Positions 34,119-47,143 of a stretch of 64,000 nt of DNA are shown here, in pieces. Where the stretch lies: NCBI GenBank assembly GCA_944472155.2, contig OX235274.1:36640052-36704051 (forward strand), in the 5' to 3' direction. The notes beneath the pieces were generated by a model. The model did not search any database, was not told the origin of the DNA, and was given only the letters and a program-made list of their open reading frames with translations. The DNA comes from Trichobilharzia szidati. Taxonomy: Eukaryota > Platyhelminthes > Trematoda > Strigeidida > Schistosomatidae. Position 1 is the stretch's first letter, and each line of letters begins with the position of its first letter. The position numbers and the translations under genes were made by a program.

Positions 34119-34960
34119 TGTAAGTTGTGGGTTGTTTGAAAGGCAAATTACCTCAAATTCGAATGCATTGTTGAATTCTTCCTTTCTTTTCTCCAGACTA
34201 AACATATATGCTTACTTTAGGACAACAGCAGCAGCCTAGTTCAGTTGGACTGAAAGAGGAATTTCATCTTCAACGATTCCGTCCAGGTTATCATGACAAG
34301 AGGTTGTGGTGTAACGCTTTACCAACAAATACCTCCACTTAAAATACTACAAGAAAAGCTTTGGGAAAATACCACGAATGAATAAATATTTGTATACTTA
34401 TCGCTGCATTCAGAAATGATTCCTCATTTGCAAAGTTGGTAAAAAAGCGAACTAAATTTAATTCACAGCAAACATATTAAAATACTAAGGTGACAAATAG
34501 TCTTTTGGAAGATGAAAGGTGTCGAGAGGTATGCAAGATATGCTATATAAAAATGTTAGTGTATATCCTCCAACTCCAAAAGTACCAGAATCAAATTTTA
34601 AAAAAATGAATTCATCGTCCGAAATACGAAATATGTTCGGGGATCAGAAATCCTGAGCAGTGATGACTACTTAACCAGCTAGCTAGAATGTATAAAAAAC
34701 AAACGGAAGCAACACGATAGAGTATTGAGATGATGGCGTGGATGCTTGACTGTATACCACCAACTTACTCAGTCGACTTAAATAGTGAAGGTCAGACGTA
34801 AACTAATAATTTTGGGGAATTATTTACCACCACAGTGTTAATTATCAGAAAGAGATACTTTATTAGTTCACAGGTTCTTTGACAAACACCATGCACAGAA
34901 GCATCCAACTTAATCTCCTGTTCCCCTATATCGAGGGTCTAATATTTGAATTGGACACTA
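34119..34960. other. no recognised gene
   Basis: Nothing recognisable. Confidence 0.45.
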
Positions 34961-35175
34961 GTTAGTAACTAGTCTAATGTGTCTAGTCATTTGTTTAGTG
35001 CAGACTGAATTCTATCAGTCAGCTTTGAAAAAATTTAGCCACTGGAAAAAAATCCAATGGCCCATGAAATCCAACTTCTGCCAATTCGTGTTTTAAGTAC
35101 GACTGCCAGCCAGTTTCATTGGTGAGTACTATTTCTCATATTCAGCTTGATGCACGCCACTGGTGACAATTTCCC
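34961..35175. mobile_element. SINE-B 5' flank piece next to a SINE-A 5' piece
   Basis: 34965-35030 has AACTAGTCTAATGTGTCTAG and GCAGACTGAATTCTATC (plus). 35035-35175 is the tRNA-like and 5' part of SINE-A in reverse, truncated before the hammerhead-like part. Confidence 0.6.
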
Positions 35176-35194
35176 ATTATTATTATTATTATTA

Positions 35195-35975
35195 TACTAT
35201 TATTGTTTCCTTTAATTCCTAGAGGAACATAGGGATTCAGCCGTGCGTCTCCATTGCGTTCGCTTCTCTGCTAGAGTCTTCACCTGGCTCCAAGTCTGCC
35301 CATACGCTTTCATCTCCTCTTCACATGACCTCTTCCAAGTCAACCTTGCACTGACGACAAACTCGCCGCTTCCCTTTCGGGTTCCACTCGAGCAATGGCT
35401 TGTCTAGTGATGTCACTTGATGGTTTGTTTCCTCAGAGTATGGCCAATCCATCTCCATTTCTTCCTGCCTATTTGTTGCACAATCGGTTCCTGGTTGGTT
35501 CGCTCATCGCCAGAGATCTCTGTTGCTGATCTTTTCTGGCTATCTGATCTTGAGTGGTATTGAGCGAGGACAACTCTAAATGAAGGTCTGTAGTTTGTTT
35601 GAGATGCTCTTTATGACGCGCCAAGTCTCTGATCCATCTGTATAGTAGCACTGACTGACTTCACATCGGAGTTGAAAATCCTGATCTTATTTTTGATGCT
35701 GAGTGCTGCTGATCTTCACACAGACTTGAGAGTAATGGAAGCTTGTCTTGCTTTCCTGATCCTCGCTGCTCTGATATCTTCATCAGTTCCGTCCGCCTGT
35801 AGTTGAAACGATGCTTCCCAGGTAGATAAAAGAGGTTTTTTCTTTCAGGTTCTTTCCATTTATGCTGATTGTTGTCTGTTGTTGTTGCTGTTGCCCAGGA
35901 ATCTTCATCACCTCCGTTTTCTCTATGTTCACCTGAAGTCCTATCTTTGATGCTTTTTCTGCCATATTTCCCATA
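35195..35975 (-). mobile_element. LINE-a 3' end
   Basis: Minus strand: KIGLQVNIEKTEVMKIPGQQ, ISINGKNLKEKTSFIYLGSI, VSTTGGRN, RWIRDLARHKEHLKQ. The untranslated end AATTCCTAGAGGAACATAGG is at 35213-35232. The 30425 copy shares nearly all of this tail, so the two are recent relatives. Confidence 0.8.
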
Positions 35976-35984
35976 TGAAGAATT

Positions 35985-36045
35985 ATTAAAAATCAGGGAG
36001 TACTGGACAGTTGTTTCGCCTTAGTTTGAGACTCTTCAACTGTGG
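35985..36045 (-). mobile_element. SINE-A tail fragment
   Basis: Contains AGGGAGTACTGGACAGTTG, TTTCGCCTTAGTTTGAGACT, only the hammerhead-like part. Confidence 0.6.
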
Positions 36046-36374
36046 TTCAGCTTTATTCATTATTGTTTATCAAAGCATTTCGAATTGTGGCATTTTTACT
36101 CACTACAACAAAATATCTAATTGATTGTAGTAATCCATTTCATTCATTCTTATTGTTAAACTTAATCGATAAAAACTTACATATGACTAACTGAATGATT
36201 AGTGAATGACTGTTTCAGTTTTCCTGTTTTTTTCATTGTCATTTACTTTTTATTTATCAACCACATAATATAAATAATAATTCCAGTGACTAAGAATTTC
36301 TGCTTTTATATATTTTTTTCTCATTTGGTATATTTGTGAGGATTCCGTTATCACAAACTTTCGAAAGTTACATA

Positions 36375-37505
36375 TTAGACGCATTGGATGCAAAATTCCG
36401 ACCAGAACTAGCTGGATTCAGGAAAGGCAAATCATGTTCTGACCAAATTGCAACTCTACGCATTATCATCGAACAAAGCATGGAATGGCAATCAAATCTC
36501 TACCTCAACTTTATAGACTTTGAGAAGGCCTTCGACAGCGTTGACCGTGAAGTAATTTGAAAACTACTCGAGTACTACGGTGTACCCCAAATATTCATCA
36601 ACCTTATTCAACAGCTGTACGACAACGGCACATGTCAAGTGATCCACAACGGAAAGCTCAGCGAAGCATTTGGAGTAAACACAGGAGTCAGACAAGGGTG
36701 CTTATTATCACCAATGATATTCCTAATTGTGGTGGACTGGATTATGCATCGGACAGTGGGAAACGAGAAGACAGGGATATCCTGGACCGACGTGAAGAAC
36801 CTAGAAGACCTGGATTTCGCGGATGATTTATGTTTGATGTCACACAAAATCGAAGACTTACAAGCGAAAACCCACAAACTGGTCGAAGAAGCAGCCAGAG
36901 AAGACAGGACTCCAGGTGAACACAGACAAGATGGAGGTTATGAAAATAACCAATCAACAACAACAACAACAGCAGCAGCAGCAACATCCAGCGCCAATCA
37001 CCATCAACGGGAGGGATTTGAAAGAGGTTACTTCAATGTCTTATCTAGGGAGCATTGTCTCGACTACAGCAGGAACGGATGAAGATGTCAAATCGAGAAT
37101 CGGGGAGGCGAGAAACACATTCATCAACCTGAAACCAATCTGCAAATCTTCGTCACTCAGCATCAACAACAACAAAAATTCGGATTTTCAACACAAACGT
37201 CAAGTCAGTTTTGCTATACGGATCAGAAACTTGGCGGGTGACAAGGAATATTTCCAACAGCCTGTTGCAGACCTTTATCAACAACTGTCTTCGCTCTATA
37301 CTCAAGATCAGATGGCTGGAAAGAATCACCAACAAGAAACTATGGGAACAAACAAAACAAGGAAGTACAAGGGTGACATGGAGGAGATCATGTGAAGAGG
37401 AATTGAAACAGTATGGACTAACATGGATGCAATTGAAAAGTACAGCACAAGACAGAAGCAAATAGAGACGTATAGTTGAAGCCCCATGTCCCACTAGGAA
37501 CCCAA
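36375..37505 (+). mobile_element. LINE-a reference copy, RT palm to C-terminus
   Basis: Best copy of the family. Fingers AGFRKGKSCSDQIATLRIII, motif A NFIDFEKAFDSVDRE, a TGA at 36558, [19 protein letters not shown], motif [15 protein letters not shown], motif C LDFADDLCLMSH (36815-36826 for FADD), a +1 shift near 36890, NTDKMEVMKI, a run of ten Gln (CAA/CAG), ITINGRDLKEVTSMSYLGSI, RIGEARNTFINLKPI, then another shift to [21 protein letters not shown] and [16 protein letters not shown]. An AATAAT tail is at 37513-37526. One nonsense codon and two frameshifts, with the catalytic Asp pair kept. Confidence 0.88.
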
Positions 37506-37529
37506 GGGAACGATAATAATAATAATAGA

Positions 37530-37800
37530 CCTTGATATTAGACGGTTGGAGGCAATCGACAGGAAGCCTTAGACCTATGTTTAATGCTAGCTGCCATTAG
37601 ACATATTACACTAGTTACTAACTAGTGTTCAGTCAAAAATATATCCCTACAGGAGGTCAATTGCTAGCCCGAAGAGCTCGGTGGTAACATCTCTGACTGA
37701 CTGGAGTACTGGGTGACACGGGTTCGAATCCCAGAAGGGACATGAGTTCCTTCACGGTTGCAGATACACCTTGCTGATTGCTGAGTGTCTCCTAGCACCT
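37530..37800. mobile_element. SINE-B copy with inverted tail
   Basis: 37540-37610 is the family tail in reverse. 37665-37800 forward has GAGCTCGGTGGTAACATC (A box), CGGGTTCGAATCCC (B box) and AGGGACATGAGTTCC. Confidence 0.7.
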
Positions 37801-37809
37801 AAGAAAGGA

Positions 37810-37990
37810 CTAGTGTTCAATCAAAGTATCGATGAGATTGCACAGCTAAAGAGGAGAATGAATTCTCCGAAAACAGCTTCTTCTCTGAACTATAATGTTT
37901 TGCTTTCATCATTAATGTCTCGATGGGGTGATTATTCATGTATCTATATTTTCCAGTTTGCGTTCGAAATAACCCTTCTTCAAAGAGAGA
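37810..37990 (+). mobile_element. isolated PLE terminal repeat
   Basis: Similar to the 3' terminus at 47140-47250 (ATTGCACAGCT, CTGAACTA, TCGATGGGG). Contains the motif at 37841-37890. Confidence 0.6.
37841..37890 (+). ncRNA. hammerhead-like motif with strong stem II
   Basis: CACAG, core CTAAAGA (37846-37852, canonical CUGANGA with G5 changed to A), stem II GGAGAA-TGAA-TTCTCC (37853-37868, six perfect pairs with tetraloop), GAAA (37869-37872), then ACAGCTTCTTC and TCTGAAC. The G5 change should abolish cleavage. Confidence 0.5.
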
Positions 37991-38169
37991 GAGAGAGATG
38001 GACATACATACACGTAAAGTGACCTTAAATTATGATGACAAAAATTCCGTAATTGTACCATGTGAATCTTGTGACATGTTCAGTATTTTCGAAATTCATG
38101 CATGCAAACATGCTATACATACATGTATGTATTTAAGCATTAATACAATTTTCGATCGTTTTCATTAGA

Positions 38170-39502
38170 AAGTATATAACAACTAACTAACTACTACTGG
38201 TCAAATTACAGTAGAGAAAAGCCATTGAAAGACACACATCAGTGGTATTGAGTATGGATGATGATGATGATGGAGAAATAGATATAAATAAATATCGTTG
38301 CAGCTTACCCTGTATAATAAATATGATTGGTTAATACGCTCTTACCTTTCTATACTCTCTCATTTTCTATTGTATTTTTTATTCACTGACCTTGAAACAT
38401 GTTGTGAAAATCTATTTAAGGTAAGATAATGATTGGTCAATGTAAGACTGTCCAATCAGATGAGTGAATTTTCGGTCTTAACAATTTTTTGTGACCTGAA
38501 GCTAACCTTACAACTTACTATTATAATGAATATGATTATCATCATTATTTTTATTATTATTCTTAAACACTGATAATAGTAATAATAATAATAATAAATA
38601 TATTCAATCAATTGAAATTTTCTAAGCATCCTACAACACAATAACCTCTGCGTGTATGTGTGTGTATTTATGGATGGTTTTACATTGATAAAGTGGGGAA
38701 GAAATCTGATTTTTATAATAAAATTTGTCGCAGAACACATCTTTTTTTAGTGGGATAATTTAAAAAGTTGATAGAAAATTAATTTAAATACATAAATCCC
38801 ATCTTTCTTTTTAGCGTTCAATACTATAAAAAAGGGGAAAATCCATTGCTGAATTATACCTTTTATGCGTGTGTATGTGTAAAGGTGTGGCGTGTGCTAC
38901 TGACAAACCTTATAAGTAGTATATAGACGCAGATATAAATGTGTATATCAGCGCCAAGAATATCGAATGGTGAAGAGATGGATTTAATGAACGATCCTTG
39001 AGAAATAACATGGAAAACAAGACAGGCAGACAAAGAAGAAGAAGAAGAATGTGGAAGACAGAACAGTACAACACCGAAGATATATGCAAATAGTGATTTT
39101 ACGTCTATTTGGTAGACATATTTTGCTTATATCTGTGTATCGAGTTGCAAACAATTCATTCCGTTACCAAATTCTTTCGTCTTCAGCCGTTACAAGAATA
39201 GAATTTATATCATCATCTAGAGTTATTTGGCACCATAAATAAAGGACCTATGAGACACGACCACTTCGCAATCAATGTCTTCTTCAATGAGTTACTGCCT
39301 CACCTTCAACATCGACACCAACAGGTATGGATGGTGGCTTGTTACTCATAATGTCAGCAATCATTAAACCAACTTTTATATTGAACACAAGTAACGATAG
39401 GTAAATTCATAAAATATATATTTCGCTATACATTTGCACCTAAAGCTCTATGCCAATTTTATATACACAGTGACTAAATATTATTTGAAAATACACTTTA
39501 TC
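38170..39502. other. no recognised gene; 3' flank of OXSM
   Basis: AT-rich, with a (TAATAATAA) stretch at 38577-38599 and a short SINE-A-like scrap at 39258-39315. No coding evidence. Confidence 0.5.
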
Positions 39503-39984
39503 CTATTCTTTCCATTCTGAAATTATCAACGTTCCGTTTGTTCCGCCGAAACCGAACGAGTTGACCATAGCAACACGACAATGATGATGAGCAGGAGAGG
39601 ATTATTTGGCCATTGGACATTTAATTCATTGTGTTTAGGAAGTACAGTAGCGCTATTGAACACATTGATACATTTTTGTACAAAAGATGAATCGGTGTGC
39701 GAATTTCGATTCATTTGTATAACTTCCATCAATTCATCGTTTGAAATAGGATTATGCAGATTAAGATTTCCACAAATTACACCTTTATTTACAGATAAAG
39801 CAGCGTAGACTGTTTCTATAGCACCGGCTGCCGCCAAACAATGACCAATATGACCTTTAATAGAATTGATTACAATCGGTGTATCTCTGTGAATTAAGTG
39901 TTCACCTAAAAGTTGTGCAATTGCACTTAATTCAACTCGATCACCTACAGGAGTAGATGTTGCATGACAATTGATATGTCCAAT
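39503..39984 (-). CDS. OXSM: OXSM exon 6, catalytic histidines, frameshift near the end
   Basis: The acceptor is CTTTCAG|ATTGG. It encodes [15 protein letters not shown] with catalytic His325, then [17 protein letters not shown] with Lys361 and His366, then a long surface segment to NVQWPNN. The expected [18 protein letters not shown] and stop TAG (39503-39505) follow in another frame, so one base appears to be missing between about 39575 and 39615. The read frame runs on through unrelated residues to a TGA at 39526. No clear AATAAA follows; an AATATA lies about 110 bases downstream. Confidence 0.9.
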
Positions 39985-42900
39985 CTGAAAGTGAAATAAG
40001 AGAACAAAAATTTTGGTAAATACGACACGAATTCAAAAGTAGGGGTCAGATCTGTTTCAAATTTGATCTCACGGATTGACATCAGTTAGAGAGAATCATT
40101 GAAAACCAGTAGGGTGTACTGGACAGTTGTTTCATCCTACTAGTTTGAACACATTGAGCTGCAATCTACGAATGTTTGGCATGCGATTCACTCCCGCCAA
40201 ATATAAGATGATGTTACAGGACTGGACTACATTGACTCATTCCTTGCTTAGAAATAGGGAGTGAAGTGGTAGAACGTTTTGACCGCTTCACTTCTTTGGG
40301 AAGTACCAATAGTTCCAACAGGTTGATCTCTGACGAAATCTCAGTACGGATACAGAGGGCTAGTTTCGCATATGCCAGTTTACGTCGTCTCTGGAGTAGA
40401 CGTGATATCCGGCTATCGACCAAAGGGCTACGAGTTAGACCTGGCCATTGAGAGTGGAAGACATGAAAAGATTAGCTGTCTTCGATCATAAATGCCTGCG
40501 TTCTATCTCCCGTGTAAAGTGGTATAATAAGGTGAGCAATATTGAGGTTACGCCTCAGTCGAGTGCTAGGTAAGGAGGGGAAATCAATCGACGAGGCTGT
40601 GAAGTTACATCGATTGAAATGGTTAGGAAATGTGTTACGCATGTCTGCCTAGCCATCACCTTCCTCGACAACAAGCAATGTTAGCTGACATAGGGTCGGG
40701 CTGGAAAACAGATAGCGGCGGTCAAACCAAAACATGGCATCAGTCAATGAAATCCACAACAGTTAGTTTAAGCATGCCACGTAGGAACGTGTAGACTTCC
40801 TGGTTGAGGTCCTCGGGGTAGTAAAAACCAATGAAGGCTGAAAACAATTGGTGATATGGCTCAAAATCGTCCTCAATGACAGCGCACATGCATCCACTCC
40901 TTGTGACTTATGATTCCCAATGAAACTATATTGTTCTTCGTTATTACTATTCCTTTGTCTCACACCTCTGTTTACTGTCTCTATTATGTATTTCTTCTAC
41001 TTTTTTCTCTTGCTTTGTGTGCTACATGAAGTGTGGCGACTTGAACTGCCGCACATCAGTGCAAAGTTCTATGTCGAAAACAGACAGTTTGGGAATCACT
41101 GACAGGGGGTTCAAGATCAGGACCTTCCGATTACAAGGCAAACTTCATTGACCATTCAGTCACATTGGAACCCAGTCTAATGACTCATGAATTCCAACTT
41201 CGTAATTTCAGCACGACCAACAACAGCCAATGTCATCCGCCTCGAGTATCTGTCTTCACTCCCGACCTGGTGGACTCCACTGATCACGACCTCTCACAAG
41301 AACTCCAGGTAACTCTGTCCTGTAGCTAGTCACTAGCGAGCATCAGATAGAATTTTCAGAGGATTGTTTGTAGGAATTTGGGTGAGTACTTCCGATGAGT
41401 CCCAAACCAGGGTGGAACAGATGTCCAGTATACTCTCAGTTGGTTTTCAATGGTTCTCTCTAACTGATATCAATATCCACGATCAAACTTGAAATAAGAC
41501 ACTGTTTTTCATTAGATATATGTTGGGAAGAAATTCAGGTGAATAACCCATCATTCTGAAATCCACTGCATTTCGGCAACGTAAATGTGCGTGAAGCACA
41601 TCGTAAACGCTCATTTAGAACACAAATTTGATATATTATGAGCACCAAAAGATGTGCGATACAAAAATAATGAAACAACAACACATACAGAAAATTGGGA
41701 TAGAATGAATGAATGATGCCTTTCAGAAAGCACAGAAGCAATCAATACTTGTCAAGATCATTTAACATTTATCAATTCACATAACCTTCAGAAAGGAAAC
41801 AAAGAAGGAGATTGCAGCATTTTCGCCATTGATTGCAATTCTTCGCCATATCTGATGACATTTCGAGCAACCGATTCAAGCTACCTCTCGGATCCTAACC
41901 AGGAAATTGTGATAACTGATACTAACTTAACAGAAATATCCGTCATCCCACGCAGCCATTATCAAGGGCTGATCACCTTTTCACTTTTTCCATCCAGTCC
42001 TGGGGCTGGTGAACAGCGACCGTTATAGGAGTGTCTTTAGGATGACATCCGTAGTACATGTCCAAACGTATAGATATACAAGCACCAGTCACTGAATTAC
42101 ACAGACAAAATTTCGGTATTATATATTATTATTATTATTCAATCGGGTTCTAAGTGGAACATAGGGCTTCAACAACACATTTCCACTCTCTTCTATTTTC
42201 GGCTGTTCTCTCCAGCTGGCTGGCTTCAAGATTGCACATAGTCTCTATTGTCCTCCTCGCCACACGATCTCCTCCATGTCACCCTTGCATAGATGACCCA
42301 CTCGTCGCTTCCCATTGGGATTTCACTTGAGCCATGGCCTGCACTGCGCGCGATGTCATTTGACGGCCTCCTCAACGTATACCCAATTCATTTTCTTCTA
42401 CATATTTTTTGAGCAATCGGCTCCTGGTTGTTAGTTTGTTCCCAGCCAGAGTTTCTTTGTTGCTGGTTGGCCATTTGATCTTCAGTATGGAGTCAGCCAG
42501 CGAAGAGAGCAGTTGTTGATAAAAGTCTGTAATTTGTTGGAAATCCTTTTCGTGACTGACACACAGTGCAAGTTTCTGACCCGTATAGAAGAATTGATTG
42601 AGTTCACATTTGTGTTGAAAATTCGAATCCTGTTCTTCATGCTGGCTGAGTGAGTGCAGAAGATTTCCAAAGTGGTTTCGGGTTGATGAAGGCGTATCTT
42701 GCCTTTCCGATTATGACTTTGACATCTTCATCCGTTCCACCGGCCTGTAGCTGAAACGATACTCTCCCGTTGATGGTGACTAGTGATTTCGGTAACTAAG
42801 TCCAAAATATCAGATTCAAGAAACTGTAGACATCCTTACTGATATTCACGAACAAGCGTCTTCTTCAACGTTGGAGAAAAAAATCATTGTTTTATGTTTG

Positions 42901-45900
42901 GTTTAATACTGTAATTAAAGCTCTACACATACAGACTGTTTTTCCACTAATAAGTTCATACTTGAGATGAGAGAATTTTGAAGTATGAATAACTGAAACT
43001 TATGCTTTCTGGATAGTATTTACTCTGTTCCACAGAAACGAAGAAATTCAGATACTTCATAGACATTCAAAGTTTACGAAAACAACTAAAAACTTTTAAA
43101 CAACCTCGGATCAAGGTTTGACTGTGTAGTTCCACAATTATTGGGTGCCGAACGATAAGTAGACATGTGTTTTAATAAAATCATACTTGTATAAATCTAA
43201 GACTTGTTGAGGCGAACAATGCCAACGCTTTGTTCGATAAACTGGCCCCAATTTGTTTCGGGAATAATAATCAAAATTAAAAGGTATACACACATAAATG
43301 TCAGCTGCATCGTCCCAACTAAAGATGACAGAACATACGAGGATGTCAAAACCAGCCAGAATCGGAAAGGCGAAACACACCTTCACCACTCTAACACTTG
43401 AATATCGATGAGATGCTCACTGGCGACTTGCCCTATTCAGGTAGGTAGTTACCTGGGGTTCTGGTGAGAAGTCGTGATCAGTAGGATGCAGCAGGTCGGG
43501 TGTGAGGACAAATACTCGCCAAAGACATTGACTAGCGGTCATGCTATGTTGTGAATTGGCAGAAGTTAGAATTCATGGGCGCTGGCCATTGGATCGGGTC
43601 CCAGTGGCCTGATGGTATACGAGCTCGCCAGCCTTGTAACCAGAAGGTCCTTTGTCCGAATCCTGACGCTGGGTGCGTACTGATGAAAGAGTCCCAAACT
43701 AGGCTGGCGAAACAGCTGTTCAATACTCCCTGCCGGTTTTCCAATGGTTCTTTAACCAATGTCAGCTCATGATGAAATCCTGTAACTCTAAAATCAGTTT
43801 GATAAAAATCTTCTGTAATCAGCTCAGCACAAACAACAAAATTCGGATTTTCAACAACAATGTCAAGTCAGTCACAGTTCTTCTGTATGTATGTGTCAGA
43901 AACTTGACGACGGTGTCACAACAAAGCATTTCGAGCAGGCTGCTTAAGACTTTTATCAATAGCTGCCTTCTTTGGCTCCACGCACTGAAGATTAGATGGC
44001 GAGTCAGAAACAATTAGCAAACAAGAAACTTTTGGGAATGAAGTAATGAAAAAAGCTATTGGTGGTCAATAAGTATTCAGAAGAGAATAAAGATGGATCA
44101 GACACACGGGGAGGAGATCGTTGGGTGACACATCGTGAACTAGGTAAAGCCCAGAGTGGAATGCAAATGGGAAACGATGAGTTGGGTGCGTGGAGCCGAT
44201 GATGTTTTCTTCTACGAAAGCTCCATAGGAAAACAAAACTAGCTGACTCAGAGAATGAAACACAAGACAGGTAAACATTCGTACAAAAAAAATATGAACG
44301 TGACGGATCAATACGTAAGTACTGTTCATCTCACTGTGATACTATGTACGAAAAGATTCTGGAATACAATATCAGTAACTCCTCTAGTTAATTTATTCAG
44401 CATAATTTAACATTTTTTTTGCCTACGTCGCTACATAGGATAAGTGAACTGATGAGTGACTGACTGGTTTCGGTATAGAACTTCGTACAGAAGTGCACCA
44501 GCTCAACTTGCCACATTCCATGTAACACACAAAGGAAGACAAAACAGGGGGGAGAAGAAGATATGCAAAAGACGGAAGGAGAAACAACAGTAACATGGAG
44601 ACAGAACGCAGATATCTGTGATCAAAGACAGCTAGCTAGTCTTCTAATATCTCCCGCTTTCTACGGCCTTGTCTCACAGCCGACCATTAAGGAGGACAGA
44701 CAGAACTGCTGAGTACCGTCCTTTCATCGATAGACAGCCGGATATCACGTCTGCATCAAAGATCACGTAGTTTTGCACACATCACACCAGCTTTTTGTAT
44801 CAGTGCTGAAATTTCGTCAGCGATCAGTTCATCGAGATTGATGGAACTTCGCATATTAATGAAGTAGTCAACACACTCTACTACTTCACTCCCTGTCTAA
44901 CTTTAAGCTACAAGTGAGTCAATGTCACCCAGTCATGTAGCATCATCTTACATTTGACAGGAGCAAATCGTGTGCCAAAAATCCCAAGACTGCTGCTCTA
45001 GGTGTTCAGAAGACACTGTGTTTCATCAGCGTCCTCACACCTAAGAGGACTGCATCATTCGCATATTCTAAGTCAACAAGATTATCTCCTGGTGACAAGT
45101 CAATCTCTGGGTCGCTGAAGCCGCTTGGGGTCAATTCCATTAGTATATATATAATGAAATTAAATAGGAATGGGAACAGTGAGCACCCCTGACGGACACC
45201 ACTGGTTATCATCATTTCAGATGACAACCCTCCATATGCTCTTAACTCTCTGCGTGAGTACCACTTGATAGAAATCAACTAGGCCGCTGTGTCATCAAAA
45301 TTTATTTTTACTAAGTGATACAAACAGAAAGAAGTTAAGGCAACGTAAAAATTCTTGCCACATCCCTCAATAGGTGACACGACAAGTAGAATTAACGGAG
45401 GTCTTTCTCTCTCTCACTTCAAGGAAATCCCGATTTCTAGTGACTCGTCCATTTGAGCTTTCATAGAAACCAGTGTTCAGGGATCACAGTGACTGGAACA
45501 AGATATAGCTTTAACTTAGGGCTAGTTGAAGGAATATAAGTCTTGAAGTATTATTCTGGCTGAGAGATAACAATTAACTGAACATCACTAAAATCAGATA
45601 ATTACTTTTCAATAAATAATTATGTTAATCATCATTAGGGTTCCTGGTGGAACATAGGACTTCAATAGCCCGTCACTATTTCGCCCTATTCTCTGTATTC
45701 CTTTTTAGCCGACACTACAACTACCTATAAAGCTCTCGTTTCCAACTCCCACAATCTATTCCATATATATCATCCTCGTCGTTTCCCATCCGCGTTCCAC
45801 TTGAGGGCTTGGCACATGATATCACTCAACGATCTCCTCCTCAGTGTGGCCCCATCCATCTTCATTTCATTCGGTATATTTTTTGAGCAATAGGTTCCTG

Positions 45901-47106
45901 GTTGCTTCATTACCACAGTTCCCTGTTTTTAATTCTTTCCAACCCATCATTGGATCCTCAGTATGCAGCGAAGAAAACTGTCAATAAAGATCTGCATTAA
46001 CCTGTTGGGAATGCTTTTTGGCGACGCGCATAATTAGACAATCTCTCACAACAATAAAACAATATTCAGGTTGCAGAATCGCATTAATTAGTTTAGTGTC
46101 ATCTACCTTCATTTCCTATTGAAATGAAACATTTTTTTTTGTCATACATGCTGAATACATAAAGAAGAGTTGACGTTTAAATTACCCCTGCAAAATACTA
46201 ACTTACCTGGTTTAGACTTTCAAGTTTTGAATCTTTGAAGGCATTCAACATGCTTCGAAATGCTCCATTACCAGTTGGTTCAGGTGCCACTAGATGATGA
46301 GCATCTCCTATCAACAAAAATAAATAAACAGATAAACACTTCGATAGAAATATTGTACAGTTTGTTAAAACTATGTGCAGATATTCAGCAAAATTTCAAA
46401 AAACTGATTGAAGATGGATGCTCATTCAAAGTCTAAAAGACTGATTAATTGAATAAAGGACATTCTTGACGATAAATTCGTCATGAGTATTCTACATTTT
46501 ATATGACAGTAGTAATTAAAGAAATATTCTTATCAACAATAATAAAAATGCAGAAAGGAAGTAGTGGCCGTATAAAGAGTGCAATAATCGAACATCTCGT
46601 CACCACGGGTCATTCACTCCATCTCAACAAACGCCTCCTCCTTCAAAGTAATCTATAAAGTGAAGAATAACCTGCCAAAGATAATACGTTTCCGTCTTCT
46701 TCGCATTGCAGAAGCCCTAGCCATTCACAGTTAGAAGAACCAGAACTATGCATACAAAAGAAAATAATTCAACCACTTCTATTATCATGATAGCGACTCT
46801 ACAACTCTGTTCATCTGGCTTAACTTTTGTTTGTTTTTTCTAACTACTTAAAACTCTTGCGTAATTCCGTATGCTATTTTGTTTCCATGTACACCCTAAG
46901 CACAACTCTTTCATCAAACTATTCATGTTATTACGTAACTATTCTTGAACAGTCGTTTGTGACAACTCATCACTTTTGTTACTACCCTCTTATATCAACA
47001 TCCAATTCCTATGAATATTTTTTTGTACTACCTAAATCCACCCTAAACTTACTAATTGTATTTTTGTTCGACAAATTTAATGTACACCCACACATACAAA
47101 ATAACT

Positions 47107-47143
<37 letters not shown>

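Noticed and set aside
36956..36990. Functional polyglutamine gene
   Set aside because: The CAA/CAG run is part of the LINE-a frame and recurs in other copies.
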